A stretch of 64,000 bases of DNA from Homalodisca vitripennis (GCF_021130785.1 NC_060214.1:103594001-103658000), one strand, 5' to 3'. Positions 9,590-22,579 are shown, counted from the first letter of the stretch. Numbers and translations: made by a program. Notes: generated by a model from the sequence alone, not told the origin.

Positions 9590-12500
9590 ATCTGATAAAA
9601 CGTAAAGAAATAGTTAAAAGCTCAGGCAGACAGAAAATGTGGGGGTGAACTGCCCTTTTACATTTACACCCCAAAATCAATAAATTTATTTTTGGACCAA
9701 TACCAATACATTTACGAAGTTTCAAGCCGCTAGGACGTTTATATCAATACTCATCACACAGACGGACAGATATACCTACATACACATGGTTAGGCTGTCC
9801 TCTGACCTTTGCATTAGCACCGATAGTGTTCTTCCTTAGACCAATATAAATAAATGTACAAAGTTTCAAGCCACTAGGACGTTTATATCAAGACTCATCA
9901 CACAGACGGACAGATATACCGACATACACAATACACATGGTTGGGCTGTCCTCTGACCTTTACATTAGCACCGATAGTGTTCTTCCTTAGACCAATATAA
10001 ATAAATGTACAAAGTTTCAAGCCACTAGGACGTTTATATCAAGACTCATCACACAGACGGACAGATATACCGACATACACAATACACATGGTTGGGCTGT
10101 CCTCTGACCTTTACATTAGCACCGATAGTGTTCTTCCTTAGACCAATATAAATAAATGTACAAAGTTTCAAGCCACTAGGACGTTTATATCAAGACTCAT
10201 CACACAGACGGACAGATATACCGACATACACATGGTTGGGCTGTCCTCTGACCTTTACATTAGCACCGATAGTGTTCTTCCTTAGACCAATATAAATAAA
10301 TGTACAAAGTTTCAAGCCACTAGGACGTTTATATCAAGACTCATCACACAGACGGACAGATATACCGACATACACAATACACATGGTTGGGCTGTCCCTC
10401 TGACCTTTACATTAGCACCGATAGTGTTCTTCCTTAGACCAATATAAAATAAATGTACAAAGTTTCAAGCCGCTAGGACGTTTATATCAAGACTCATCAC
10501 ACAGACGGACAGATATACCGACATAAACAATACACATGGTTGGGCTGTCCTCTGACCTTTACATTAGCACCGATAGTGTTCTTCCTTAGACCAATATAAA
10601 TAAATGTACAAAGTTTTCAAGCCACTAGGACGTTTATATCAAGACTCATCACACAGACGGACAGATATACCGACATACACAATACACATGGTTGGGCTGT
10701 CCTCTGACCTTTACATTAGCACCGATAGTGTTCTTCCTTAGACCAATATAAATAAATGTACAAAGTTTCAAGCCACTAGGACGTTTATATCATACTCATC
10801 ACACAGACGGACAAATATACCGACATACACAATACACATGGTTGGGCTGTCCTCTGACCTTTACATTAGCACCGATAGTGTTCTTCCTTCCTTAGACCAA
10901 TATAAATAAATGTACAAAGTTTCAAGCCACTAGGACGTTTATATCAAGACTCATCACACAGACGGACAGATATACCGACATACACAATACACATGGTTGG
11001 GCTGTCCTCTGACCTTTACATTAGCACCGATAGTGTTCTTCCTTAGACCAATATAAATAAATGTACAAAGTTTCAAGCCACTAGGACGTTTATATCAAGA
11101 CTCATCACACAGACGGACAGATATACCGACATACACAATACACATGGTTGGGCTGTCCTCTGACCTTTACATTAGCACCGATAGTGTTCTTCCTTAGACC
11201 AATATAAAATAAATGTACAAAGTTTCAAAGCCACTAGGACGTTTTATATCAATACTCATCACACACAGACGGACATAATATACCGACATACACAATACAC
11301 ATGGTTGGGCTGTCCTCTGACCTTTACATTAGCACCGATAGTGTTCTTCCTTAGACCAATATAAATAAATGTACAAAGTTTCAAGCCACTAGGACGTTTA
11401 TATCAATACTCATCACACAGACGGACATATATACCGACATACACCAATACACATGGTTGGGGCTGTCCTCTGACCTTTACATTAGCACCGATAGTGTTCT
11501 TCCTTAGACCAATATAAATAAATGTACAAAGTTTCAAAGCCACTAGGGACGTTTATATCAAGACTCATCACACAGACGGACAGATATACCGACATACACA
11601 ATACACATGGTTGGGCTGTCCTCTGACCTTTTACATTAGCACCGATAGTGTTCTTCCTTAGACCAATATAAATAAATGTACAAAGTTTTCAAGCCACAAG
11701 GACGTTTATATCAAGACTCATCACACAGACGGACAGATATACCGACATACACAATACACATGGTTGGGCTGTCCTCTGACCTTTACATTAGCACCGATAG
11801 TGTTCTTCCTTAGACCAATATAAATAAATGTACAAAGTTTCAAGCCACTAGGACGTTTTATATCAAGACTCATCACACAGACGGACAGATATACCGACAT
11901 ACACAATACACATGGTTGGGCTGTCCTCTGACCTTTACATTTAGCACTGATAGTGTTCTTCCTTAGACCAATATAAATAAATGTACAAAGTTTCAAGCCA
12001 CTAGGACGTTTATATCAATACTCATCACACAGACGGACATATATACCGACATACACAATACACATGGTTGGGCTGTCCTCTGACCTTTACAATAGCACCG
12101 ATAGTGCTAGTTCAAGTTTCAAGCCTCTAGGAGTTATCATATAGACGGACAGAGACACCGATATAGATATAGCTGGGCTGTAGTTTCAACTTGATATTGG
12201 AACCGATGGTGTTCCTTCTTATACCAAGATAAATACATGTACGAATGTTTAAGCTTCTTTTACCTTTTCTTATCAAGAGTTTACCACACAGACGGACAGA
12301 CATACTGACATACATGTGGTTTAGGCTGTCCTCTGACGTTTACATTAGCAACGATAGTGTTCTTTCCTTCGACCAATATCAATAAATGAACGAAGTTTCA
12401 AGCCTCTAGGACCTTTCTATCGAGACTCATCACAAAGAGAAACAGACATACCGACATACACATGGTTGGACTGCTGTTTAACCTTGACATTGGAACCAAT

Positions 12501-12640
12501 AGTGTTTTTAGACCAAGTTTCAAGTTTCTTCAACCCTTTTATCAAAAGTTACCACACAGACAGACAGACATACCGACAATTATAGTTGGGCTGCCGTTTG
12601 AACTTAACATTGGAACCAAGAGGAACGTTTTCTTAGACGA
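9590..12640 (+). repeat. 151-bp satellite array
   Basis: The unit begin TTAGACCAATATAAATAAAT recurs at 9836, 9987, 10138, 10282, 10434, 10586, 10738, 10892, 11043, 11194, 11351, 11504, 11658, 11810 and 11963. The modal period is 151 bp; the 10138 unit is 144 bp because it lacks a 7-bp ACAATAC repeat, and others carry 1-6 bp indels. The core (about 9685-12113, 16 units) is highly homogeneous. About four units downstream (12113-12640) and one or two upstream (9590-9685) are clearly diverged. Some downstream units belong to a second type, with GGGCTG...ACATTGGAACC in place of GGGCTGTCCTCTGACC. Each unit contains CACACAGACGGACAG. No frame is conserved across units, since 151 is not a multiple of 3. 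Confidence 0.95.
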
Positions 12641-14155
12641 GAGGAACACGTGTACGGCATGCACAGTTGGGTAGGTGGGCAGGCAGATTTAACATAATAA
12701 GTTGCATCTTATCCGATTACCAATTCAGGTTTCTATGACTTTTCTATCGAGTTCTAAGAGTTATCCCTCACACGGCCTGATAACGAAATGATTTCAAGAA
12801 GACAGTCTTTAATGATAACCGTCTTAAATATGTTGATGTGACTCGTTTTCAAATAAGTAAATAGTCCCTGAGTGAGTAGACATACCAGTCACTTTAAAAC
12901 TATCTCCGTCTCTCCAAATTCCCAGATGTTTAAGGACAAAACTTTAGAGATGAAACATAAACATAACTCCTCGAAGAAGAGAGTCGAGCAACTTTGTGTC
13001 AATGCGGAGTTCAAATACTACAACCACTTTCAACCGTCACTGTTTGCCGCCAAATGTCAAGTAACTGAACTTTACTGACTATGTATAAATTCTTTCAATG
13101 GAGCTTTGTTATATTTTTAGCCCTTGGAATCTTATTTACAACCTTTACCCAGTAAATGATATCGTAATCTTAACACACACAGTTAAATCAAGTGGCAAAC
13201 ACTTACTTTGTAATTTTTCTAGTGTTATAAACTGTCTGTTTTATTACTAATGCCACTGTTGTTACACCAAATAACAAAATATACAGGATTATATTTGTGA
13301 TTCATTATCTTGATTGATTTCTCGACTGCAAATTTGCGTTACTAATAATCGAATACTCTAATGTAATGTTTTTGATGTTACAGGTAAACGAAATTTAATA
13401 ACATTTAAACACAGCTTATAAAACCACCAAAAATTCTATTATTTAGTAGCTTTAATGGAAAGATATTTAACACATATTTGAGATTACATTATTTAACTTT
13501 ACATAACTTGTGTTTTTTTTTCCTTATATTTTATCTATAGTTCAAGATTTTCACTATTTAAATTAGTTTTATACTATTTACTTTATTTAATGTTATGTTT
13601 TAAGGAATAAATTTCCATATGTGCTTTAATTTTGATAAAATTTTTGAGAATCATTGATATTATCACTCAAAATGGGATTGATAGCCTAAATATACAAAGC
13701 CTGCCACCTGAAGACTTCTTCCTAAATTTCTCCAACAAAGTATCTATTTTAGTATGTACTTTTTAGTATAAGTATAAGAACAGAAGCCAAATTAATACTA
13801 CTTCGTCTGTTGTAACGTCTAGGTACGGCCGTTGGTTCTAAGACTAATAAAGAAAAGCTTTAAATAAAATGATCATTTAAAATTGGTATTGATATTTAAA
13901 TAAATACCATTCAAATAATATGTCATATAATAAGTGTTATTTTTTACTATTTGTAAAATTGGGCTTTGATTGCGAAAATGATTATTTTTATTAGAAGGCC
14001 ACAAAATATAATATATATCGTCTAGTACATTGGAAGTACTAGACATGTATTCCATGCTCTGGCCTTGTATGGTTTATTTTAGAGGTTAAATCTTCATTTT
14101 TCATTTGTTAATGAAAATGTTTTTATTAATGACAATTCATTTCCTTATTTTAATT
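12641..14155. other. No gene seen
   Basis: AT-rich sequence; short open stretches only. The 12872-13078 open frame shows no known domain. Confidence 0.6.
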
Positions 14156-14159
14156 TAAG

Positions 14160-14310
14160 TTTTTTGTGTGTTATTGGTAGTGCAGACTGAGGAACTCGTT
14201 TCCCCACACACAGGCTGATGCCCATGTGGGGATAATTTCCTATAAGATAATTTGTTTTGTATTCTATTTTACTCTGTACATAAATTTTGGAAATAAATCA
14301 ATCAATCAGT
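14160..14310 (+). mobile_element. LINE 3' UTR end with (AATC)n tail
   Basis: A GC-richer block (GTGCAGACTGAGGAACTCG, CAGGCTGATGCCCATGTGGG) is followed by T-rich sequence and a terminal AAATAAATCAATCAATCA. A 'hydrophilic end + GATGCCC(T)ATGTGGG + AATAAA + tetranucleotide tail' layout is common at the 3' ends of Jockey/CR1-like LINEs. No coding part is attached, so it is a 3' remnant only. Confidence 0.55.
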
Positions 14311-16794
14311 GTTTCTATTAACGCTTTAATAAAATAAGATGACGAAGAGATAAAAAAACAATTAAAAGTAAATTATTTATCAATACATAATAAAAATATT
14401 ACTTTTTTACTGTATTTTTTGTACGCAAAAATATAAATTGTATTTCAAAATGTAATTCTAACCTATGATAAATATATGCAATTGGTGTTTTTATATTTTT
14501 AAGAAACTGAGGTTTTGTGCACGAACGATGTCTAATGGATATCCACTGGATATCTAATTTCAAAAACAGTATATCCTTACTGAATATTGAATAAAGTTAC
14601 CTTTGAACAATCCATGTTGCCAAATGTATCTAAACCACAGCGTACTCACACTCAATCATAGATACTAGCAAACGGTCGCGCAATAATGGTAATTGAATTA
14701 TGCCCCGTGTGTGTGTATGGTATTAGCCTTCCATCCCCTTACGGTTAACCCTCCTCGACTCTCCCCCCTTGTTGACTCTTTAGATTATCTCATGGTCCAT
14801 CGGAGGGCGTTCTGTTTGTCTATCTGTCTGTTTATCAATGCGGCCTGGCGTGACGTGGAGTTATTTGACCACATTCTATACTCCTTTACTTTTGTGCAGG
14901 GTAAGTTGGTGTGCTTGCTTACATGAGCAAAATATATATTTACTGTAGAACAGATTTACATAGTGAACGGAATATGATGGTTTACTTATATAGTACTTAG
15001 TGAAGATTTTGGTTAGGTATAAAAGGTGGCGTAATGGGTTCCATGGCACGTAAAAGAAGTTGGAACTTAGTTGTAATGAACGCTTTTATTGTAGTCTATA
15101 TCGTTCTTTGGAGGTTGAACACCCATTATACTGACATATGATACTGAATTATTGATTCATAGACTGTTCTCCCTCTTATTTTTCTCATTATAGTATGGAA
15201 GCTGTGTAAAGCAGAGAGCAAAAGTTGTTAAAGAGTTTTGTTATACGAAAATTATACGAGTAATTTTATGAAAGACGAAGACGGGGATGCTTCCATTCAA
15301 AGAAAGAAGTTTCGTTCGTCTACTTTCTGGCTTCATATCCTACAGCCCATAGCAGTGTCGAAAGACACTACAATATAAATAAGAATTCAGTGTAATTCTA
15401 GATATCCAGTGTAATCTAGATTACTATATACTGGATACTCGTACCACCGTAAAGCTGTCCATGGATGTAGAGTAGTGCTTGGATGATGATTTGCTTAACG
15501 GATGATGACTATCGTGGCATCTTAAGCCCGATAGTCTCCTAAGTAAGCGATGACCTGTGAGTTATTGGCTCCAATGGACAGTGTGGTTCCTACGCTGCGT
15601 GATTTCCTCTCCATGAAGAAGGCAGGGTAACTTATTAGGGTAACTAGTTGTTGAGACTGAATGTATTTTTTTTGTAATAACAATGTTTTGTTGTAAAAGT
15701 GAACACGAAGCAAAGTCTCATATTTCGGTTGCATAGAGATTCATCACTAGAGTTCTCCAACGCAGTTATACCAACTTTTCTAGGTAGAACAGGATGGCCA
15801 CCAGAATTGCGGAGACGTTACGGAGTAATGTTGGCCAACCCCACATTTGGGTGTCGGGTAAATTTAGATGGGTGAATAATGTAGGTACCACAGATCTTTT
15901 AACTATTACACAGTTTACCATTTGCTTGTATATTGCTGGCAATGTTTAAATATGGACTAAAAATATGTCAAAACATATATTTGAAACAACTTGTATCCAG
16001 CTGTGCAAGGAAAATGGCATTTTTCAATACACATTATTTGGTAAAATAGGTATCGTCACATCAAAAATAGAACAAAGATGTCTTCTTGGAACACTGTTTG
16101 TATTGTCATCCAAATGCCAAATACAAAAATTATTATTGCAACGCACCACTAGAGCAGCCCGCACCAAAATAGTGATGAAATTTGAGGCGCTGTTGACTAC
16201 TAGCTGTGCTCGCTATTTGGTGCGTATGATCACTACTATCTGTTTAACTAAACGTTGTTTGGAAAAGACATTACTTAAATCAAAACCGTGTATATTTGTT
16301 TATAGTAATATCTTATATTTGTTTATTTAAACACTGTTGGACCATTAATTTGCCATACACATAAAAGTGGCAACAATGTATGGGGCGGGGTGTAGAGTGT
16401 GGTTCAATCCTACGCTATAGTCACTACAGGATTGTTTTGGTGAGGGCTTATCTAGTGAATTATATTTACTGGCTTTAATTACTATTCTCAGTGGATGTCT
16501 GGGTTTTAATTCTCATTGGATCTCATCTATATAATTATATTTTATTTCCTCAGGTCCATAATATACAATTCCTCTTAGGTGCAAAAGAAACTGAAATAAT
16601 TTTTCATACTGTACAAATTATAGGGATACTGAGTCATAATTCCTTCTAAAAACCATTACTGTAACATTCTGGGTTTCAGAAAAGCCATAGCTGAGTTTTC
16701 TTTCAGAACCTAAATTAGGGAGATAATTAAAACGTAGCTAAAGCTAAAGGAGAAGAAGAAATCTTGTAATTTAAACAGTAATAGCAAAGTTTCT
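14311..16794. other. No gene seen; small inverted repeat at 16155-16225
   Basis: AT-rich. A short imperfect inverted repeat (CGCACCAAAATAG and CTATTTGGTGCG) lies at about 16155-16225 within a slightly GC-richer patch. Short open frames, including 121 codons at 15965-16330, show no domain. Confidence 0.55.
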
Positions 16795-17000
16795 CCAAAG
16801 ATTGTTGTTGTAAATCAAACTAACTCAGTCATCAGGTGTGCAAGAAACAAGGTAACTCTTTGGTTAAATAATAGCTGCTCGTTCCTTTGTTGGTTTGCAG
16901 CACTCCAGAGTAAACCTCACTACAGCACTTTGCCATCACCTGCAACTGGTGTTTCTTCCCACACAACATTGCAGGCTCTTTTAAAACAAAATTTATTATA
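16795..17000 (+). repeat. Dispersed repeat family D, copy 2
   Basis: Same order of words as 5700-5900: TTGTTGTTG, CAAACTAACTCAG, CAGGTGTGCAAGAAACAAGG, TTTGGTTAAA and GCTCGTTCC. Diverged and non-coding. Confidence 0.5.
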
Positions 17001-19065
17001 TTATTTATTTTTCGTTATGGAATGTACAGATTTGTATGGTGTTTAAACTCGTCTAGTGATAGTTAAATCGTTAACTTAGAATGGTGTGTTTAAAAATGAA
17101 AATTATATTTAGGAGTTTTATTTTGTTAATAAAACTTAACAAAATAAAATTATTACAAGTTCAAATGATTTTTTTCCAAAACTTTGACATTGTTACACTT
17201 TTAATCCCATACAACTCGCAGTATGTGCTGGACATTAGAGTTCTTTTAATCAAGATTTAATTATTTAAATATTTTTATTTTTTACTTGTAAATTAATAAA
17301 TGAGGTTTACGAAAAAATATCTGTAACATTGAAGAATTATAATTTAAAAAATGTATTTGAACAACTCTTTGTTTCAAATAAATAAAGATGGCATACGATA
17401 GAAGAAGATATTGTTATGAAATAACCCAGTAAATTTTTTAATTGGCATGAAATTAAAGCTCAAACTACTGATTATTTTTAGGTAGGGCGTATTTATTTTA
17501 ATAAAATAATTCTCTTGCCGAATTCTTGTATAATAGAAGCCATTAGTGCTATCTTTTAGGCGTGATGCAGGTACAAATGTTTGACGAAACTATTTACCCG
17601 TAATCTGTGTATTACCAATGAATGGCAAGGGGGCAGAGCTACTAAAGTAGGGGCCACGAAAGAGTGCATGTGGCACAGACGTCTACTACCGACTGGCACG
17701 GTACGCAGTGGTTACAGCGTGGAACGAATTTGGCAACGTTGCTCAGTCCTCGTTGGCTGCTCCAAGGTCACTCGTCAAATGAACTGCACTCTCGAGTGGC
17801 CCATACTATAGTCATAACTATTAACGGGGGAAATAGAGAATCAAGAGGTGTCGTTGGTTTAATTTACCACGTATAAAGATTTCAATATTGTTTAGTTGTG
17901 TATACTTAAAAGATAAATTTAGTTTTTGTTACTAGACAATCCTGTAACAAACTGTTTACTTATTTTTAAAAGCAATACTTTTACAGATATTTACCAAATA
18001 CTACATATACTTCAGTATTAAAAGAATCTTGCTAATTTTACACTGATCATTAACTTTTTACATATATCATCTTGTTTAAACTGTTAAAAATTTATCAAAT
18101 AACGTGAAATATTTAATTTGAAAAGTAAAATAAAATTTAAAACATTGAAAATTTGTATGATGAGAAAGCTCCAATTTATTTAAATAGTTGTAGGAAACAA
18201 GGTGAGTTAGTATTCGTCAGTCAAGCGCATGGTGTTTTTGATGGGTTCTAGCCATTTATTATGATGGATTACTCTTTTTGCCGGGAGCGCATGCTGATGA
18301 CGTAAACAAAGGGTAGTCGCTCATCCATGATTGATAGACATTCTTCTGCTTGCATTTTCCCTACCTCGTTTACAGTTCTGGTGAATTATTACAAAATAAA
18401 CCGGTGTGTATTTTTCTAACTATAAATATTATTGCACATAAAAATTATGTGCCCCTAAAATATTTTATTGTCAATAATATATTTAACTATCACTGAAATT
18501 CTTGTACATTCAGAGCTTATCCATCGCTGATGACGATGAAATGTTCTCTAATTAATTATAAGTCAAGATGAAATCCATATTTGTTTCTTTTTCTACGGAT
18601 AAAATATAGTTTTCATTCCTTATTAGTACTAACTGAAATAATTTATTTCATGCATGAATGTACAATGATGTTCTAAAGTAAATTGTCATTGATGTCATAA
18701 ATCAAATTGTATTTATCTGTGCATCAAATATCTCATTAATGTTTTTAATAATGTAAAGAGGAAATGTATTTGAAATAAACGGTTTGGTACCTAATTCACA
18801 TCAAAAGTACAATACAGTCATTTGAGTACTTCAATATGTATGCAACTTTTGAAATATAACCTTAGCTGAGTTTATTATTAAATTGATACTACTTTTTGAC
18901 GTTTTAATCGTACATTTATGTTTATTTTAAATAATATAAGGTAGGACTACGTCACAACCAGTTTTCAGTAACAGTTTTCTTCGAGGTTTCACGCAAATTG
19001 CTGAATCTATCTATAGCTTTATCTGTCACATGTTAAAGTGTCCAATTATTACACTTTGTTTGTGT
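17001..19065. other. No gene recognised; two GC-richer islands
   Basis: Mostly AT-rich. Two islands stand out: 17600-17850 (76 open codons on plus, no recognisable motif) and 18200-18370. They could be old repeat fragments or unrecognised exons; no splice-site or domain evidence settles this. Confidence 0.4.
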
Positions 19066-19069
19066 ACAA

Positions 19070-19370
19070 ATTTATTTATTCCGAAGTTTTGGGTTGTCAT
19101 TGTGATTACCCATAAAACCAATATAAAAATGTTTATTAACGTTCAACTAAATCGCATGAGGTGACATGCACCTTCACCCAGCTCAATGTTGCCTTTATAA
19201 AAATGAAGTAAAATTTCAAGTTCCTTTTTCCAGGTATCGTGAGTACAGATAGACATAAATAACAGAGTAGAATAGAGTAAACAGAGAGAAATGAAATTTT
19301 TTTCCAGATCCATTAGTGATAGACTTCACTAAAGCTCAGCCAATAAATGTACCTTAAAATTCTAAGTTAC
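19070..19370 (+). repeat. Dispersed repeat family B, copy 2
   Basis: Contains TTTATTTATTCCGAAG, GATTACCCATAAAACCAATA, GAGGTGACATGCACCTTCAC, AAATTTCAAGTTCC, ACAGATAGACA, GAAATGAAATTTTTTTCC and CTAAAGCTCAGCCAATA in family order. Confidence 0.7.
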
Positions 19371-20220
19371 CATTAATTATTATATTTCATTCCATTAAAA
19401 GTACTCCAAATTAGAATTCTGGTAACTTTAAGTAATCATCATAATTATTGCTTAAATAGTAACATCTGCCTATTAGTTTAAATGCCTGTGAGGACACTGG
19501 GGTTAGTTGTAGAGCCCAGTATTTGATCCTCGCCTTTGTCCGTGTATTTGATCGCCTACAAAGGACCACTTACCTTTAACCAACATTCACTGTCTACATC
19601 CTGAGCTATCGCCTAATACATTATTGATCTCCCAGATACACCAGTGGATCGTCCTTGGCAATTTGTGTAATAGATTTTGAATCGCTGGAATATGTTTAAG
19701 ATATACTTGAAATTGCTCATAATGGAAGATTCCTCACATTTTATTCAATAATGAACCCCACTGACAGAACTAACACTAAAATTCATATTTGTGTATGTAT
19801 GGGGGCTTATACAATACAATTCTAAATTGTAAAAACTACCGTAATTTTTTTAAATATCCAGACTAAACTTTTTATAAAAATAATATTTTTATATAGCTCG
19901 GATGATTTTGCTAGCCAGTCTTAAGCAATAAAACATTTCAAGATGGTGGTTATTCGTATTCGAGAGAAATGTTTTATCTCACTAAATCCTAACATAGACT
20001 AAAAGAATACATACATGTTTTAATATAATATTTAACTAATATTGCAACCTTTCAGTTTGGCATCTAGAGACAAAGGTCACATGTGAAATTTACGTTTCTT
20101 TTGTCTGACCTGGAAGAGATATTTTTTAATGTATTATTGTTTCTAAACTGCCACAGAAACAAAAGTGAGCTTGAAGTTGAGTGTCACAGAGGGTCTAATA
20201 CCCCTGAATCTGCCTCTAAA
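19371..20220. other. No gene seen
   Basis: AT-rich with a slightly GC-richer stretch at 19480-19670 that might be an old SINE, but no convincing pol III boxes were found. Confidence 0.5.
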
Positions 20221-20239
20221 TTATATATTTTTTATTCAT

Positions 20240-20520
20240 TATTTCAAAACGAGCCTAAATTTGATAAAATAGTAACCTTTCAGAAATTTAACTTTCAAAA
20301 CGAGCCTAAATTTAATAAAATAGTAACCTTTCAGAAATGTAACTTTTAAAACTAGCCTAAATTTAATGCAATAGTGACCTTTCAGAAATTTAACTTTCAA
20401 AACGAGCCTAAATTTAATAAAGTAGTAACCTTTAAGAAATTTAACTTTTAAAACGAGCCTAAATTTAATAAAGTAGTAACCTTTAAGAAATTTAACTTTT
20501 AAAACGAGCCTTTGAAATTT
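20240..20520. repeat. 51-bp tandem array, about 5.4 units
   Basis: AAAACGAGCCTAAATTTAAT-type unit starts fall at 20246, 20297, 20348, 20399 and 20450 (exact 51-bp spacing), with a partial unit from about 20501. Because 51 is a multiple of 3, repetitive open frames occur on both strands (plus: NEPKFNKIVTFQKFNFQ; minus: LVLKVKFLKGYYFIKFR). No start context or flanking coding sequence supports a protein, and the plus frame stops inside the array. Confidence 0.95.
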
Positions 20521-20524
20521 CACT

Positions 20525-21765
20525 TTCAACGTACAAACGAACTTTAAACTGAATGGTTATTACTTCAACTTTGGCTACGTACACTGCGCCTTCAAACTTT
20601 GGTTTACAGTTTATTACTTCAATGTTTGATTATGTTTCAAAAATGTTATAGATTTGGTGGTTTGTAATAAAAAGTGGATCCTTTTCTGTTTACTAATATT
20701 ATTTCGAGTTCTTATCCATAACTTTATCCTACTGAAAATAACATTAAATCGTTTTAAGCTTATTAAATTATTTAATTTATTTTTCAGGTGAGTCCCTTTC
20801 GTAGAAACATTGCTTCCCGTCAAATTGTGAATTGGTAAGCAAATTAATACTGTAGCTAATTATATACCTCTTCTATATTAGTTTTTTATTTTTTCCTCAG
20901 TTTCAATGTACGTAATATTTGATTTTGCTCCATTTCCTCAATACCTGTCTAGTTCAGGTTAAGAAGTAAAGTTATCGCTGCGTTAGCTTTTGCTTTGTGA
21001 TTTCACAGCTATGTAGTCCTGAAATGTAATGAACTTTACATAGGTAAAATATGGGCTAAAACAAACCTAACCTTACAGCCTATAGTTTTAATAATCACAA
21101 CACCACAAATTTTGCGTGTTTTAATAATAAAAATTTTTGATATACAAAAAGTTTCTCAAAAGGAATTTAGAATTTTATTTACAGTTAAACTAGGTGTCAG
21201 TAGTGTCTGTTTTCATTTAAATTTGTAGAAGTAAGGTTTAATATAGTAGAGAATAATTAACACCTTAACTGCGACTCTAGCAATGTACCAAAATAAGCGT
21301 AGCTGGGATAATAGTAACTTGCGCTCGCCGCAGTCTATGTGTCTATCTATACTAAAACTCTTATATACTGTCTCGAGTACGTTCAATGATTTTTTGTACA
21401 TTTAAGTTCTTCCATTACCTCCAGACTAAACCTAACTAGTATTATTTTGTATATGAAAATTAAACTTGTCTACATACTCTTCTGCGTCAACATTAAACGT
21501 TAGTTTAGCAGACGTCTTATCAGGTTCAACTTTCATATTTTTTATGCCGTCATTCACACTTGAAGCAAAAAAAAAAAAAAATACGTGAGCAGGTGAAGCA
21601 AAAATATATCAGTGCAATGCTTTGCAATTATAAGGTGCGTGTTTCCTTGCATAGTCATACAAGAATTATTAAAATACATTCTAGACACTCCGTTATACGT
21701 TATATAGACTTCTTTGTTTAAAGTTTGTTACTGACGATGGAAGGTCTGAAAGGTAACAGGATTTC
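20525..21765. other. No gene seen
   Basis: AT-rich with a 13-base A run at about 21567-21580. Confidence 0.6.
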
Positions 21766-21769
21766 GGAC

Positions 21770-22140
21770 ATCAGCCATCGTTATAGGTTATAAAAGGTAT
21801 AACACAACGTTTCGAGGATTGGAATCCATCCTCTTCGTCAGGTGTGGGAGGTACTAATACATACAAAAATAAAGAATATAAAGAAGTAAAGAAGGAAAAG
21901 AAAAGGGTTCGAACATACCCTTTTATAGACAACATGTAGACTTAGGAGTAGAATAAATCTCACTATGCAGTGATTTGGAATGCGATATCGGGAAACTAAT
22001 CCATTGGTAAACCAGGTGGTAAAGCTTAAAATCAAAACCAAAGGTCCTTCCATGAGAACATCATAGCAGTCAAGCAAGTGATATGTGGACGTCCATACCT
22101 CTGTTCAGTGTTGACCGGAATATTAATCCAGTCCTCCACA
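21770..22140 (-). mobile_element. Penelope-like element debris with hammerhead-core-like hairpin
   Basis: On the minus strand a CTGACGA core at 21841-21835 is followed by one extra base, a 6-bp stem (GAGGAT/ATCCTC, loop of 8) and GAAA at 21813-21810. After that come CGTTGTGTTATACC and a second small inverted repeat, GTTATA...TATAAC. This order (CUGANGA, stem II, GAAA) is the hammerhead ribozyme core, known from Penelope-like retroelement terminal repeats. Upstream on the minus strand (to about 22140) is unrecognised sequence with stop codons in all frames. The stems I and III of a full ribozyme are not clear, so activity is doubtful. Confidence 0.5.
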
Positions 22141-22324
22141 AGTGGTAGATGGTCAGAGCGTCAATTTACTCCGGTTACCCAGTCTCACATTGATCAATGA
22201 CCACTCTTGGTCGAAAGTGACACGGCATATTGTGGGTTATAACTGTAGCGCTAAATATATTTTTGGGAAAATTTCGTACTAATTCGTTCACATATTTAAA
22301 AAAATAATTCGATGTTTGAAATTT

Positions 22325-22575
22325 ACTTTTTGCCATCGTTCAGTGATACATAAAATCAGTTACACTACGTTTCGAGATCTGCAATCTGATCTCTCCTTCA
22401 GGTATATAAATAACCTAATACATAATTTATTTTATGCTACATACAATTATGTGTGTTATGTTACGTAATTTAATTATGTATTAGGTTAGTTATTTACAAG
22501 AAGAAGAGATCAGATTGAAGATCTCGAAACATAGTGGTACTGATTGTTTGATTCAATGAACAATAGCACATTTCC
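22325..22575. repeat. Large inverted repeat with two hammerhead-like hairpins
   Basis: Arms of about 105 bp (22325-22430 and 22470-22575) flank a loop of about 40 bp. Each arm has, in opposite orientation, a copy of the hairpin block: left arm on minus 22401-22370 (CTGAAGGA, GAGATC/GATCTC stem, GAAA), right arm on plus 22497-22529 (AAGAAGA, same stem, GAAA). The inner parts CCTAATACATAATT and AATTATGTATTAGG pair perfectly. Inverted terminal repeats around a short centre are a known configuration for Penelope-like elements. The element is related to the 21770-21841 block (same GAAACG...ACGATGGC order). Confidence 0.7.
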
Positions 22576-22579
22576 GGAA

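Noticed and set aside
11721..11996. Repeat protein in the 151-bp satellite (minus strand)
   Set aside because: The frame stays open only where indels happen to restore it; it is not conserved between units.
9590..12640. CRISPR array
   Set aside because: The whole 151-bp unit repeats; there are no short repeats separated by unique spacers, and the window is eukaryotic.
15965..16330. 121-aa open frame
   Set aside because: No motif, AT-rich codon use like the surrounding non-coding DNA, and overlap with a small inverted repeat.
17581..17876. Possible host exon in a GC-richer island
   Set aside because: Two overlapping frames of 70-76 codons, neither with a recognisable domain or clear splice sites. 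Left as an unrecognised island.
20246..20520. CRISPR-like array with 51-bp period
   Set aside because: No unique spacers; the entire unit is conserved.
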